Both the position numbers and the translations under genes were made by a program. Below are positions 8,711 to 18,283 of a stretch of DNA of 56,009 bases, one piece after another. The notes under the pieces are model-generated. The model saw only the letters and a list, made by a program, of their open reading frames with translations. It did not search any database and was not told where the DNA came from. The stretch is taken from the NCBI GenBank assembly GCA_004356105.1, contig SMYC01000332.1, forward strand, positions 1 through 56,009, read 5' to 3'. Positions within the stretch are counted from its first letter, which is position 1. Every line of letters begins with the position of its first letter. Origin of the DNA: Acidobacteriota bacterium. GTDB lineage: Bacteria > Acidobacteriota > Vicinamibacteria > Marinacidobacterales > SMYC01.

Positions 8711-9529
8711 TTGATTGAGCTTCGTGAGGTGAGCAAGCGCTTCGGGGAGCTCGAGGCCGTCAATTCGCTATCGCTTACGGTCGAGCCCGGTGAGCTGTTG
8801 GTGCTTCTGGGCGGATCCGGCTCGGGCAAAACCACCACCCTCAAAATGGTGAACCGCTTGGTCGACCCGAGCTCGGGCGCGATCCTGCTGGACGGCAAGG
8901 ATATAGCCGACATCGAGCCTCATGTTCTCAGGCGTCGCATCGGCTACGTTTTCCAACGATTGGGGCTCTTCCCACACATGTCGGTAGCCGAGAACATCGC
9001 CGTCACACCATCGCTTCTCGGTTGGGACGCCGAGCGCATAAGTGAGCGGGTCGACGAGCTGCTGAGGCTCGTCGAGCTCGACACTGACACTGACACTGAC
9101 ACTGAGACTGAGACTGAGACTAAGAATGAAATGCGCGATCGGCCCGTCACGGAGCTCTCGGGAGGCCAGCAGCAACGGGTCGGGGTCGCGCGGGCCCTCG
9201 CCGCCAAACCGAAGCTCATGCTATTGGACGAGCCGTTCGGTGCGCTCGACCCCATCACGCGCGAGCGACTACAACAATCGTTCCTGCACATTCGCAAGGA
9301 GCTCGATCTGACGGCGATTTTCGTGACCCACGACATGCTCGAGGCTCTGCTCATGGGGGACCGGATCGCGGTGATGCACGAGGGGAAGCTGGCTCAAATC
9401 GGGACGCCGCGCGAACTAATGCAAGCCCCCGCCACGGATTACGTGGAGCAGCTCATGAGCACGCCGAAGCGACAAGCAGATGCAGTCGAGCGTCTGCTCC
9501 GACTACTCGATGACGGGGAGGTCTCGTGA
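8711..9529 (+). CDS. osmolyte ABC transporter ATPase (OpuCA/ProV type)
   Basis: ATP-binding subunit of a glycine betaine/choline-type importer. Walker A is GGSGSGKTT (residues 34-42), the signature LSGGQQQR lies at 149-156, Walker B is LMLLDEP at 169-175 and the switch His is in FVTHDM. The TTG start gives the normal N-terminus. There are no C-terminal CBS domains, so it is the short form. An acidic Asp-Thr/Glu-Thr run at residues 124-138, made by a hexanucleotide repeat, is inserted between the helical subdomain and the signature motif. Its stop overlaps the GTG start of the fused permease gene by four bases, so the two form an operon. Confidence 0.9.
   Translation: MIELREVSKRFGELEAVNSLSLTVEPGELLVLLGGSGSGKTTTLKMVNRLVDPSSGAILLDGKDIADIEPHVLRRRIGYVFQRLGLFPHMSVAENIAVTPSLLGWDAERISERVDELLRLVELDTDTDTDTETETETKNEMRDRPVTELSGGQQQRVGVARALAAKPKLMLLDEPFGALDPITRERLQQSFLHIRKELDLTAIFVTHDMLEALLMGDRIAVMHEGKLAQIGTPRELMQAPATDYVEQLMSTPKRQADAVERLLRLLDDGEVS
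9080..9121 (+). repeat. 6-bp coding microsatellite
   Basis: Four GACACT units are followed by three GAGACT units, encoding alternating Asp/Glu and Thr inside the ABC ATPase. The unit keeps frame, so slippage would only change loop length. Confidence 0.92.
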
Positions 9530-11049
9530 GCGACCAGCTCGCATTGCTGCCCGAATATCTAACGGCTCATATGCAGCTCTCTCTTTTCGCGCTCGCGCTC
9601 GGAGCGCTGGTGAGCGTCCCTCTCGGCGTGGTCGCGACCCGTATAGCCTGGCTCGAGCAACTCGTGTTGGGGGCGGCGAGCATCATTCAAACGATCCCGA
9701 GCCTCGCGCTCCTCGCGGTGATGGTGCCGGTGCTCGCGGCGATCAACCTGCCGAGCATCGGTTTTCTGCCGGCCTTCGTCGGCCTCATGCTGTACAGCAT
9801 TTTGCCCATCTTGCGGAACACGGTCACCGGCATCGCCGGGGTCGACCCAGCGCTCATCGAAGCCGCTCGCGGCGTGGGCATGACACCGAGGCAGCAGTTG
9901 TTCCGTGTCGAGCTTCCTCTCGCGGCTCCGGTCATCGTTGCCGGCCTGAGAACCTCCGCAGTCTGGATCGTAGGCACCGCAACGCTCTCGACGCCCGTCG
10001 GCGCGACGAGCCTCGGGAACTACATCTTCAGCGGGCTTCAAACCCGAAACTATGCCGCCATCCTCGTAGGCTGCGTGGCGGCTGCTGCGCTCGCCATCCT
10101 GCTCGACGGGATCATCTTCGCCCTCGAGCACGGTGTTCGTATGCGAAAGCGCGCTTATACGGTGGGCGCCACCTCGGTGCTCGCCGCCCTCTTCGCCTAT
10201 GCAAGCGTCACGTTTGCCCTCCCCTTTCTCGACGACGGAGGGCGACCGATCCGAATCGGCGCGAAGACCTTCACGGAGCAATATATCCTGAGCGAGCTTC
10301 TCGCACTCCACATCGAGCGGCAGACCGGACTCGAAACCGAGGTCCTCTCGTCGCTCGGCTCGACGGTCGCCTACGACGCGCTTCGGAGCGGTCAGATCGA
10401 CGTCTATGTCGACTACTCGGGAACGATCTGGGCCACGGTCATGAACCGCCCGTCGCTGGGAGAGAGTCGGAGCCAGGTGCTTCACGAGGTAGCGCAGTGG
10501 GTCAGCGAGACCCACAACGTGACTCTCGTCGGCACCCTCGGTTTCGAGAACTCATACGTCCTCGCGATGCCCGAAAGCGACGCCGAGCGGTTGCGCATCA
10601 CGACGATCGGCGACCTCGTTCCCTACGCGTCGGACATGGAGATCGGCGGCGATTACGAGTTTTTCGCCCGGGCGGAGTGGACTTCTATCCAGGAAACCTA
10701 CGGCATCGAGTTCGCGGGCCGGAGAGCGATGGACTCGTCGCTGATGTATCAGGCGGTGGAGCTCGGAAACGTGGACATCATCTCAGCCTACACAACGGAT
10801 GGCCGCATCGACGCACTCAACTTGCGCGTACTCGAGGACGACCGGAATGCCATCCCGCCTTACGACGCGATTCTCTTGACGTCCCCCGGGCTCGGAATGG
10901 ATCGTAGCAAGGTGATCGTGAGTCTCGAGGAGTTGATAGACACGATATCGGCCCCGAGCATGCGGAAAATGAATCGAGCGGTCGACGAGGACAAACGCTC
11001 GCCCGGCGAGGTTGCGATGGAGTTCCTCGAATTGAAGAGTCGCCGATAA
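9526..11049 (+). CDS. fused permease and substrate-binding protein of osmolyte ABC importer
   Basis: Residues 1-220 are a BPD-type permease with several membrane helices and the ATPase-contact loop EAARGVGMTPRQQLFRVELP. After a last helix near residues 205-230 comes an OpuAC-type periplasmic binding domain beginning at GRPIRIGAKTFTEQYILSELL. It has the usual signs YVDYSGTIW and SYVLAMP, and ends at 507 residues. Such permease-binding fusions are known for glycine betaine/carnitine/choline systems, and with the upstream ATPase this makes a complete importer from two polypeptides. Ligand specificity cannot be read with confidence. The GTG start overlaps the upstream stop (GTGA). Confidence 0.9.
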   Translation: MSDQLALLPEYLTAHMQLSLFALALGALVSVPLGVVATRIAWLEQLVLGAASIIQTIPSLALLAVMVPVLAAINLPSIGFLPAFVGLMLYSILPILRNTVTGIAGVDPALIEAARGVGMTPRQQLFRVELPLAAPVIVAGLRTSAVWIVGTATLSTPVGATSLGNYIFSGLQTRNYAAILVGCVAAAALAILLDGIIFALEHGVRMRKRAYTVGATSVLAALFAYASVTFALPFLDDGGRPIRIGAKTFTEQYILSELLALHIERQTGLETEVLSSLGSTVAYDALRSGQIDVYVDYSGTIWATVMNRPSLGESRSQVLHEVAQWVSETHNVTLVGTLGFENSYVLAMPESDAERLRITTIGDLVPYASDMEIGGDYEFFARAEWTSIQETYGIEFAGRRAMDSSLMYQAVELGNVDIISAYTTDGRIDALNLRVLEDDRNAIPPYDAILLTSPGLGMDRSKVIVSLEELIDTISAPSMRKMNRAVDEDKRSPGEVAMEFLELKSRR

Positions 11050-11063
11050 GAGCCGCTGTCGGC

Positions 11064-11738
11064 TCAGGGTCGCTCCATCCTGCGAGAAGAACCATCCGCG
11101 TGAACGAGGACGAGGTGCGCCATGCCGACGAAGAGACCGCTATCGACGACGCCAGGCACTTCGTCGATGCTCGCCTCTAGCTCTTTGGCGTTCGCGATGT
11201 TCTCGAAGCGCGCGTCGATGATCTGATTACCGTTATCGGACTCGAACGGGATCCCGGCATTCACCCGCAGCACCGCGTTCGCGCCCAGCGTGGTCAAAGC
11301 CCGGCGCGCGGCGGGAACCGCGAAGGGCACGACTTCCACTGGGACCGACATCTTCGCACCTAGATACGGGACAAGCTTCTCCTCACCGACGAGCACGACG
11401 AAGCGTTTCGACATCGACGCCACCACCCGCTCCCGCAAAAGAGCGCCGCCGTGACCCTTGATGAGATTGAGATCCGGGTCGACCTCGTCGGCGCCGTCCA
11501 CATCGATGTCGATCGTGTCGATAGCCTCGAGTGTCGTGAGCGGCAAGGAAAGCTCTTCGGCAAGCTTCGCTGTTTTGATCGAGGTCGGGATAGCTCGAAT
11601 ATCGAGGCCTTCTCGAAGGCGCCCCGCGAGCGCACGGATGAACATCGCGGCTGCGCGGCCGGTTCCGAGGCCGACGACCATTCCCGGTTTCACCATATCG
11701 GCCGCTTCCACGGCGATAGGCCATAGGTCTGTCGACAT
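11064..11738 (-). CDS. rpiA: ribose-5-phosphate isomerase A
   Basis: Interconverts ribose 5-phosphate and ribulose 5-phosphate in the pentose phosphate pathway, cytoplasmic. Family landmarks are GLGTGRAAAMFI near the N-terminus, the catalytic block DVDGADEVDPDLNLIKGHGG, and the following LLRERVVA. ATG 11738 gives 224 residues, the family length; the upstream in-frame start at 11765 would add nine residues partly derived from the adjacent heptamer repeat. It converges on the ABC importer and diverges from the GH20 gene. Confidence 0.92.
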   Translation of the reverse strand: MSTDLWPIAVEAADMVKPGMVVGLGTGRAAAMFIRALAGRLREGLDIRAIPTSIKTAKLAEELSLPLTTLEAIDTIDIDVDGADEVDPDLNLIKGHGGALLRERVVASMSKRFVVLVGEEKLVPYLGAKMSVPVEVVPFAVPAARRALTTLGANAVLRVNAGIPFESDNGNQIIDARFENIANAKELEASIDEVPGVVDSGLFVGMAHLVLVHADGSSRRMERP

Positions 11739-11760
11739 TGTGGGAGCGGAGTGTATCATC

Positions 11761-11788
11761 AGCATTCAGCATTCAGCATTCAGCATTC
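11761..11788. repeat. 7-bp tandem repeat between rpiA and GH20 gene
   Basis: Four perfect AGCATTC units lie in the short divergent spacer. They occupy the place where promoters for both genes should be, so copy number might alter spacing, but no promoter motif is clear. Confidence 0.92.
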
Positions 11789-11813
11789 GGGATCATCCGT
11801 TAGAATCTGGGGC

Positions 11814-13607
11814 ATGTCGCCGACGCCACCGCTTCTTCCTACGCCCAGGAAGTTTCAACTTCGCGACGGTGCCTTTCGTGTGAGGGAAGGCACACCCATC
11901 GTGCTACTGCCGGAGAGCGACGACCACGCCTTTCGGTCCGCCTGTGCGCTTCGTGACGGGATTGCAGGGCGCTTGGGTCGGATCCTTCCCGTCGAGACGC
12001 ATGCGCGGGTCGCGGATCTTGGGCGGAGGATCGAGCTTCGGCAGCGAGATGGGAACGGGCAGGGCTATCGCATTCGGGTGCGGGGCGAGCGCATCACGGT
12101 GGACGGTGAAAGCCCTGCAGGACTTCGCTACGGGGTCGAAACGCTTTCGCAGCTCGCGCGAGGCACGATCCGCGCTTGCGATATTGACGACCGGCCAGAC
12201 CTTCTCGAGCGCGGCCTTCTTATTGACATCTCGCGCGGCAAGGTGCCGACGATGAGGACGCTCTTCGATCTCGTCGACCTCATGGTTCGGCTCAAGCTGA
12301 ACGTGCTCATGCTCTATACCGAGCACGTCTTTCGCTTTCGGCGACATCCGGCGATTGGAAAAGGCGCCTCGCCGATGAACGCCGCCGAGCTCCGCGAGCT
12401 CGACGACTATGCGGCCAAGCGCCACGTCGAGCTCGTGCCGACACTTCAATCGCTTGGGCACATGCATCACTTGCTGAAGATCCCGCGTTACCGGCATCTC
12501 GCGGAGAGCGAGCGCCGATGGTCCATTTCGCCGGCCGTTCGAGACAGCTACAAGCTGCTCGAAGAGCTCTACGCCGAGTACCTCCCGAACTTTCGTTCCG
12601 AGTGGTTCAACGCGAATTGCGACGAGCCCGTCGACCTAGGCAAAGGTCGCTCGAAGAGCTGGGCGGAGCGCGATGGCCGCGGTGCTGTATTCCGAACCCA
12701 TCTCGAGCGCGTCGCCGCGCTCGGTGCCAAGTTCGGTAAGAAGACGATGTTCTGGGGCGACGTCGTTCACGAGCACCCCGAGCAGATCCCTCTATTGAGC
12801 CGCGAGCTCATGCTGCTCGATTGGTGGTACGAGCCCGATCACGACTTCAATCGTGTCCGGGTCTTCAAGAAAAACCACATCCCGTTCATGGTCTGCTCGG
12901 GCACGTGCAGCTGGAACACCCTCTTCCCGCGGGTGGCGGATTCGCTCAAAAACATCACGGGCCACGCCGAGGCAGGCAAGAAATACGGCGCGCGGGGCCT
13001 CATCAATACAGACTGGGGCGATAACGGACATTACAACTTGCTCGGTAATTCTATGTTCGGATTTGCCTGGGGCGCGCAAGCGAGCTGGGGCGACGCGCGC
13101 GTCACGCCGCGGGCGTTCGACCGCGCCTTCTCGCAACATCTCTTTGGGGATCGATCCGGGAAAACGGCACGGCTCTATCGAGCTCTCGGCGGACTCCATC
13201 AGACCGGCTTCAAGCACTTCAACAACTCTCCTCTCAAGACGACCTACTTCGACGACATCCGTGAAGCTAAATTCATCTCCAAAGTGAAGAAGAATGTTCT
13301 CGAGCGCACCCTCGCGAAACTGTGTGAGCAACGCGAGCGCTTTCGAGATACCCACTTGTCCTTCGGAGCACAAAGACAAACGCGCGACGAAATGAGCTTC
13401 GCCATCGACGCCTCCATCCTCGCGGCGGAAAAAGGCCTTGCCTATGCCGCCGAGGCGCCGAGACGGACTTTCTCGAAGCTCGCGAAAGCGCAGTCACAAT
13501 TGAAGGAGCGACACCACGAGCTTTGGCTCGCGCGCAACCGGCCCTCGAACTTCGAGCTCACGGCGAAGCTTTACGCCGCGTCGATAGAAAGCATGAAGCG
13601 CCGCTGA
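11814..13607 (+). CDS. GH20-family beta-N-acetylhexosaminidase-like protein
   Basis: ATG 11814 is the best start; the upstream in-frame ATG at 11751 only adds residues read from the heptamer repeat. An N-terminal GH20b-like domain is followed by the GH20 barrel, recognisable at ERGLLIDISRGKVPTMRTL, LNVLMLYTEH, LVPTLQSLGHMHH, and NANCDEPVDLG, where the Asp-Glu pair would be the catalytic pair. No signal peptide is visible, which suggests a cytoplasmic enzyme, perhaps for cell-wall or chitin oligosaccharide recycling. The C-terminal 150 residues are helical. Its stop overlaps the ligase start by one base (TGATG). Confidence 0.8.
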   Translation: MSPTPPLLPTPRKFQLRDGAFRVREGTPIVLLPESDDHAFRSACALRDGIAGRLGRILPVETHARVADLGRRIELRQRDGNGQGYRIRVRGERITVDGESPAGLRYGVETLSQLARGTIRACDIDDRPDLLERGLLIDISRGKVPTMRTLFDLVDLMVRLKLNVLMLYTEHVFRFRRHPAIGKGASPMNAAELRELDDYAAKRHVELVPTLQSLGHMHHLLKIPRYRHLAESERRWSISPAVRDSYKLLEELYAEYLPNFRSEWFNANCDEPVDLGKGRSKSWAERDGRGAVFRTHLERVAALGAKFGKKTMFWGDVVHEHPEQIPLLSRELMLLDWWYEPDHDFNRVRVFKKNHIPFMVCSGTCSWNTLFPRVADSLKNITGHAEAGKKYGARGLINTDWGDNGHYNLLGNSMFGFAWGAQASWGDARVTPRAFDRAFSQHLFGDRSGKTARLYRALGGLHQTGFKHFNNSPLKTTYFDDIREAKFISKVKKNVLERTLAKLCEQRERFRDTHLSFGAQRQTRDEMSFAIDASILAAEKGLAYAAEAPRRTFSKLAKAQSQLKERHHELWLARNRPSNFELTAKLYAASIESMKRR

Positions 13608-14671
13608 TGCAGCTACCCGTGGAGCCGCCGCTCAAACCGATGTTGGCCAAGCGCGTCGACGCCCTCCCGAAAGGCGACACCTGGCTCTACGAGCCAAAAT
13701 GGGACGGCTTTCGCGCCCTTGTGTTTCGAGATGGCCATGAATGGTTCCTCCAAAGCCGTGATTTGAAACCGCTGAAGCGTTACTTCCCCGAGCTCGAGGA
13801 GCCCGTGCTATCACAGCTGCCCTCGCGCGCTGTCCTCGACGGCGAGCTCGTCATCGCCACGGTTAACGGACTGGACTTCGAAGCGTTGCAGATGCGCCTG
13901 CACCCGGCCGCGTCGCGCGTCCAAATGCTCGCTGAGAAAAGCCCGGCCTCTCTAGTGTTCTGGGATCTCCTCTGCGAAGGCGACATGGATCTGAGCTCGG
14001 AGCCCTTCGCCGCCCGCCGCGCGCGGCTCGAGAAGGTGCTCGCGGACCCCCGCCCACCCCTCTACCTCACACCGGTAACGAGCGACCGCGCCGTCGCCGC
14101 CGATTGGTTCGAGCGGTTCGAAGGCGCGGGCCTCGATGGCGTGATGGCGAAACCGCGCGACGGCATCTACGAGCCCGGCAAACGCACGATGCTCAAGGTC
14201 AAACAGAAACGGACCGTCGACGTCGTGCTCGGGGGGTTTCGCTGGCACAAGAACGGAGCGGGGACCGCCCTCGGGTCGATGCTGCTGGGACTCTTCGACA
14301 GCAAGGGCGTCTTACAACACGTCGGCGTCGCCGCTAGCTTCACCGCCAAGCGCCGCGTCGAGCTCGCCCTGGAGCTCGCGCCGCTCCGAGAGAACGCCCT
14401 CGACGCCCACCCGTGGCAATCGTGGGCGAGCCATCAGCGCGTCCCCGGCATGAAGAGCCGTTGGAGCACGGACAAGACCCTCGAGTGGGAGCCACTCCGT
14501 CCCGAGCGCGTGCTCGAAGTCTCGTTCGATCACTTGCAAGGTAGCCGCTTCCGCCACACGGCGCATTTCGTGAGGTGGCGCCCCGACAAACCACCCGACG
14601 CTTGCACGTACGAGCAGATCGACATCACGCCACCCTACGAGCTCGAGCGTATTTTCTCCCAAGGATCGTAG
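13607..14671 (+). CDS. ATP-dependent DNA ligase (LigC/LigD-type)
   Basis: Seals DNA nicks using ATP. The adenylation motif I is YEPKWDGFRALV with the nucleophilic Lys, and the later motifs DGELV, GLDGVMAKP and MLKVKQKRTVDVVLGG are all present, followed by an OB-fold domain ending in FVRWRPDKP. With 354 residues it is a stand-alone ligase of the LigC kind and not a full LigD. The ATG at 13607 overlaps the GH20 stop. Its 3' end overlaps the convergent polymerase gene by 37 bp. The neighbourhood suggests a role in end joining or in short-patch repair. Confidence 0.9.
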   Translation: MQLPVEPPLKPMLAKRVDALPKGDTWLYEPKWDGFRALVFRDGHEWFLQSRDLKPLKRYFPELEEPVLSQLPSRAVLDGELVIATVNGLDFEALQMRLHPAASRVQMLAEKSPASLVFWDLLCEGDMDLSSEPFAARRARLEKVLADPRPPLYLTPVTSDRAVAADWFERFEGAGLDGVMAKPRDGIYEPGKRTMLKVKQKRTVDVVLGGFRWHKNGAGTALGSMLLGLFDSKGVLQHVGVAASFTAKRRVELALELAPLRENALDAHPWQSWASHQRVPGMKSRWSTDKTLEWEPLRPERVLEVSFDHLQGSRFRHTAHFVRWRPDKPPDACTYEQIDITPPYELERIFSQGS

Positions 14672-15909
14672 TCGGGGTCCGGCGGCTCCTCCGCTGGCCG
14701 TTTGTCTTTCGGCACGTTTCGAAGGTTCACGCGGACGCGCGTCCACGTCGTGTAGCGCCCGCGCATGGCGTCGACGAGAACGTCCTCCACTTCGATAAAG
14801 GTGGCGGCTTCGGGATGCCGATTGTTCCAGCGCTCCAAGCCGTCGAGCGCGTCTTCTTTCTTGGCGGCTTTCGCGACGATAACGAGCAGCATCGCTTTGC
14901 GCTTCGACGGCTGCACCCGCGGAGGCTCTCCCGCTTGCTTGCGGTAGTGCGGTGGCCACGGCGCGTCGCCGAGGCCTTCCGCTTCCTGACGCTTCACGAG
15001 CTCGAGAAGTGGCTCGAGCGAACCGACCGCCCCGGCCTCGGGGTCATCCATACCCTCGGTCAAATCACCGAGCTTCTTGAAACGCGCCGGCATCGTGGTG
15101 AGGGTGAAGTCGCCCGGCTCGCAATCGGGAACTTCGTCCCATGTCAGAGGCGCGGATACGCGCGCATCCGGGGTCGGACGGACGGAATAAGCTGAAGCCA
15201 CGGTGCGGTCTTTGGCGTTTTGGTTGTAGTCGATAAAAACGCCGTGGCGCTCTTCTTTCCACCACTTGCTGGTGACGAGATCGGGCGCGCGGCTTTCGAC
15301 TTCGCGCGCGAGGGCCAGTGCCGAGCGGCGCAACTCGTCGAAGCTCCACCGGCGCTCGATGCGGATGTTGACGTGCATCCCGCGCGAGCCCGACGTCTTC
15401 GGCCATCCGGTCAGTCCCAGCTCGTCGACTACTTCGCTCACGAGAACGGCCGTTTCGCGGACCGCGGGCCAGGTAACGCCTGGGCCTGGATCCAGATCGA
15501 CGCGCAGCTCGTCAGGATGATCCAGATCATCGCTGCGCACTGGGTGGGGGTTGAGGTCGATGCAGCCCAAGTTGATGATCCACGCGAGCTGGGCGAGGTT
15601 CGTGACGACGATCTCGTCGGCGGTGCGGCCCGAGGGAAACGTCAATTGCACCGTCTCCACCCAATCGGGCCGTTTGCTGGGGGCGCGTTTTTGGAAGAAG
15701 AACTCACCTTCGGCGCCGTGCACGTAGCGTTTCAAAACGATGGGCCGGTTTCTAATCCCGCGGAGCGCTCCTTCACCGACTTCGAGGTAGTAGTGAACGA
15801 GCTGGAGCTTGCTGAGCCCTGCCGTCGGGAAATAAAGCTTGGACGGGTTCGAGATCTTCACGTCCTGTCCGGCGATGGACAGGATCTCCGCCTCGACTTT
15901 CTTGGCCAC
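14635..15909 (-). CDS. LigD-type primase-polymerase domain protein
   Basis: An archaeo-eukaryotic primase-like polymerase of bacterial non-homologous end joining. Visible motifs are NPSKLYFP near the N-terminus, the metal-binding DLDPGPG, and SGSRGMHV for nucleotide binding; a late DYNQNAKDRTVASAYSVRP block is typical. About 120 residues beyond the polymerase form a basic, unrecognised C-terminal extension. GTG 15909 (VAKKVEAEIL) is chosen over the in-frame start at 15951, although neither has a ribosome site. No LigD nuclease or ligase domain is fused; the ligase lies convergent, and no Ku gene is in the window. Confidence 0.87.
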   Translation of the reverse strand: MAKKVEAEILSIAGQDVKISNPSKLYFPTAGLSKLQLVHYYLEVGEGALRGIRNRPIVLKRYVHGAEGEFFFQKRAPSKRPDWVETVQLTFPSGRTADEIVVTNLAQLAWIINLGCIDLNPHPVRSDDLDHPDELRVDLDPGPGVTWPAVRETAVLVSEVVDELGLTGWPKTSGSRGMHVNIRIERRWSFDELRRSALALAREVESRAPDLVTSKWWKEERHGVFIDYNQNAKDRTVASAYSVRPTPDARVSAPLTWDEVPDCEPGDFTLTTMPARFKKLGDLTEGMDDPEAGAVGSLEPLLELVKRQEAEGLGDAPWPPHYRKQAGEPPRVQPSKRKAMLLVIVAKAAKKEDALDGLERWNNRHPEAATFIEVEDVLVDAMRGRYTTWTRVRVNLRNVPKDKRPAEEPPDPDYDPWEKIRSSS

Positions 15910-15984
15910 GCGGTGACTATAATCGCGCTCCGTGAGCGGTCCAAACGACATCCGTGGCGCGCTTCGAGGTAGAGTTACCCAGAA

Positions 15985-16536
15985 TTGACGAACGAACCCG
16001 AACCCATCCGAACACCGCGGCTCGACCTCATCGCGGGCCGTGGGACGGTTCTTCGAGCAGAGCTCGAGGGCCGGGAATCATTGGAGGCGGCGCTCGGAAT
16101 TCATATCCCGCACACATGGCCGCCGGAGTTGTATGACGCCGACGCCATCCGGTGGATGCCCGCGCGACTCGACGAAGATTCTAGTTTCGAGACTTGGGGC
16201 TTTCGATATTTCGTGCTCCGCCCGTCATCAGAATCCGCGGCGACGGTGGCGGTGGGCGCCGGCGGATATAAGGGCCCGCCCACTCCTGAAGGTACGGTGG
16301 AAATCGGCTATTCGATCCTAGCCGACTACCAACGCCGCGGCTTCGCGTCAGAAGCGGTGCGTGGCTTGCTGGACAACGCCTATGCTCACGGCGATATTAC
16401 GCGCGTGATTGCGGAGACCCTGCCGGAGCTAGAGCCTTCGATCGGCGTCCTCCGCAAGACTGGGTTCGAGCTCGTGGACGACGGATCGAAACCCGGAGTG
16501 ATTCGCTTCGAACATGTTGGAGTCGTTCACTCGTGA
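15985..16536 (+). CDS. GNAT-family N-acetyltransferase
   Basis: A RimJ/RimL-like acetyltransferase of 183 residues. The N-terminal [10 protein letters not shown] and the acetyl-CoA motif [19 protein letters not shown] (Q/RxxGxG/A-type, here QRRGFA) are clear, and the last third has the usual LRKTGFEL. The likely substrate is a protein N-terminus, an antibiotic or a small amine; the sequence does not decide. The start is TTG 15985 with no strong ribosome site. The stop overlaps the GTG of polX (GTGA), so the pair is cotranscribed. Confidence 0.85.
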   Translation: MTNEPEPIRTPRLDLIAGRGTVLRAELEGRESLEAALGIHIPHTWPPELYDADAIRWMPARLDEDSSFETWGFRYFVLRPSSESAATVAVGAGGYKGPPTPEGTVEIGYSILADYQRRGFASEAVRGLLDNAYAHGDITRVIAETLPELEPSIGVLRKTGFELVDDGSKPGVIRFEHVGVVHS

Positions 16537-18281
16537 GCGGTCCCAATGACGCCCTCGTCGCTTTGTTCCGTGAGCTCGCCGAGCTCACGGTTCTGGACGA
16601 AGGCTCTCCCAATGCCTTCCGCGTACGCGCTTACGAGAACGCGCGCGAAGCCATCCAAACGCATCGCGGCGATTTGTCGGCGCTCTCCGAGCGGGAGCTG
16701 ACACAGATCGACGGCATCGGCAAGAGCACGGCGAAAAAAATCCGTGAGTTCTTCGATGCGGGCAAGATCTCGAAAGTCGACAAGCTGCGCGAGAAATACC
16801 CGCCGGCCTTCGTCGAGCTCAGCAAGATCCCGGGGCTCGGCCCGAAAACGCTGCTCCGCCTGCGAGACGAGCTCGATATCCACAACGTGGTCGACTTGCG
16901 CGCCGCCATCAGCGATCAGAAGCTTCGTGAGCTGAAGGGCCTGGGCGCGAAGATGGAAGAGAAGCTCTCCCAGGCGATCGATAGGATGGGGCTGACGGGC
17001 AAGGACAAGCGTACGCCCATCGCGGAAGCGCTACCTATCGCGCGCGCGCTCGTCTCGGAGCTCGCGTCGCTTCCCGAGGTCGAGCACGCCCAATATTGCG
17101 GGAGCTTGCGACGCTTTCGGGAGACGGTAGCAGATATCGACATCGTCGTCGCTTCCGAAAAGCCCGTCGAGGTCATGGATAAGTTCGTGAACTTCGCCGG
17201 CGTGCGCGACGTCATCGGCCACGGCGAGACCAAGACTTCAGTGCTGACATCTAGCGGACTGCAAGTCGACCTTCGCATCGTGGAAGCCCACCAGTTCGGC
17301 GCCGCGTGCCAGTATTTCACGGGCTCGAAGGCGCACAACATCAAGCTCCGGCAAAGAGCCATGGATCGCGGCTGGCTTCTGAACGAGTACGGGCTCAGTG
17401 ATGCCGAGAGTGGCAAGGTCATCGCGTCCGAAACGGAGCAAGAGATCTACGAAGCCTTGGAGCTCACGCTCGTGCCGCCACCCATGCGCGAGGACCACGG
17501 CGAGATCGAGCAAGCCCAGGCCAAAGCGCTCACGCCCGCGGTCAAGCTCGAGGATCTGAAGGGCGATCTCCATGTGCATACGAGCCTATCCGGCGACGGG
17601 AAGAGCTCCCTCGAAGAGATCGTCGCGAGTGCGGCCGAGCGGGGCTACACCTATCTCGCGATTACCGATCACGGCGAGGATCTCGCTCTCAACGGCGTGA
17701 GCTGCGAGAAGCTCCGAGAGCAACGCAAACAAATCGACGTGCTCGCGGGCCAATATCCCAAGATGCGCTTGCTTCAAGGCGTCGAGCTCAACATCGGGCC
17801 CGAAGGTGGCCTCGATTACGATGAAGCCTTCCGGCGCGAGCTCGATTGGTGCGTCGCGGGGGTGCATTCGCACTTCGATCTCGACGCCAAGCTTCAGACG
17901 CAAAGGATTCTCAGGGCGATGGAGGATCCGACCGTGGACGCCATCGCGCATCTCACCGGCCGCAAGATCGGAAGCCGGCCGGGGATCGAGCTCGATATCG
18001 ACGCGGTCCTGCAAAAGGCGGTCGAGACGAGAACGGCGATCGAGATTAACGCGGCGCTTCCCCGGCTCGATGCCGCGAGCGACGTGCTCTTCCGCGCCCG
18101 CGACCTCGATGTGACGATCGTGATCAATACGGACGCACACCACACGCGCGAGCTCGCGCGCATGGAGTGGGGCGCTCTGCAGGCGACCCGAGGCTTCGTC
18201 GATCCCGCGCGCGTCGCGAATAGTTGGCCGCGGAAGAAATTCCTCGACTGGGTCGAGAACCGCCGCGCCTTGAAGTCTTGA
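16533..18281 (+). CDS. polX: DNA polymerase X family protein with PHP domain
   Basis: A 582-residue repair polymerase. In order: helix-hairpin-helix segments ([12 protein letters not shown] and [12 protein letters not shown]), the polymerase beta palm with [17 protein letters not shown], where the Asp pair binds metal, and a C-terminal PHP domain ([34 protein letters not shown]) that in bacterial PolX gives 3'-5' exonuclease and AP-endonuclease activity. It probably fills short gaps in base excision repair. It is coupled to the GNAT gene by a GTGA overlap and ends two bases before the convergent glycosyltransferase gene. Confidence 0.93.
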   Translation: MSGPNDALVALFRELAELTVLDEGSPNAFRVRAYENAREAIQTHRGDLSALSERELTQIDGIGKSTAKKIREFFDAGKISKVDKLREKYPPAFVELSKIPGLGPKTLLRLRDELDIHNVVDLRAAISDQKLRELKGLGAKMEEKLSQAIDRMGLTGKDKRTPIAEALPIARALVSELASLPEVEHAQYCGSLRRFRETVADIDIVVASEKPVEVMDKFVNFAGVRDVIGHGETKTSVLTSSGLQVDLRIVEAHQFGAACQYFTGSKAHNIKLRQRAMDRGWLLNEYGLSDAESGKVIASETEQEIYEALELTLVPPPMREDHGEIEQAQAKALTPAVKLEDLKGDLHVHTSLSGDGKSSLEEIVASAAERGYTYLAITDHGEDLALNGVSCEKLREQRKQIDVLAGQYPKMRLLQGVELNIGPEGGLDYDEAFRRELDWCVAGVHSHFDLDAKLQTQRILRAMEDPTVDAIAHLTGRKIGSRPGIELDIDAVLQKAVETRTAIEINAALPRLDAASDVLFRARDLDVTIVINTDAHHTRELARMEWGALQATRGFVDPARVANSWPRKKFLDWVENRRALKS

Positions 18282-18283
18282 AG

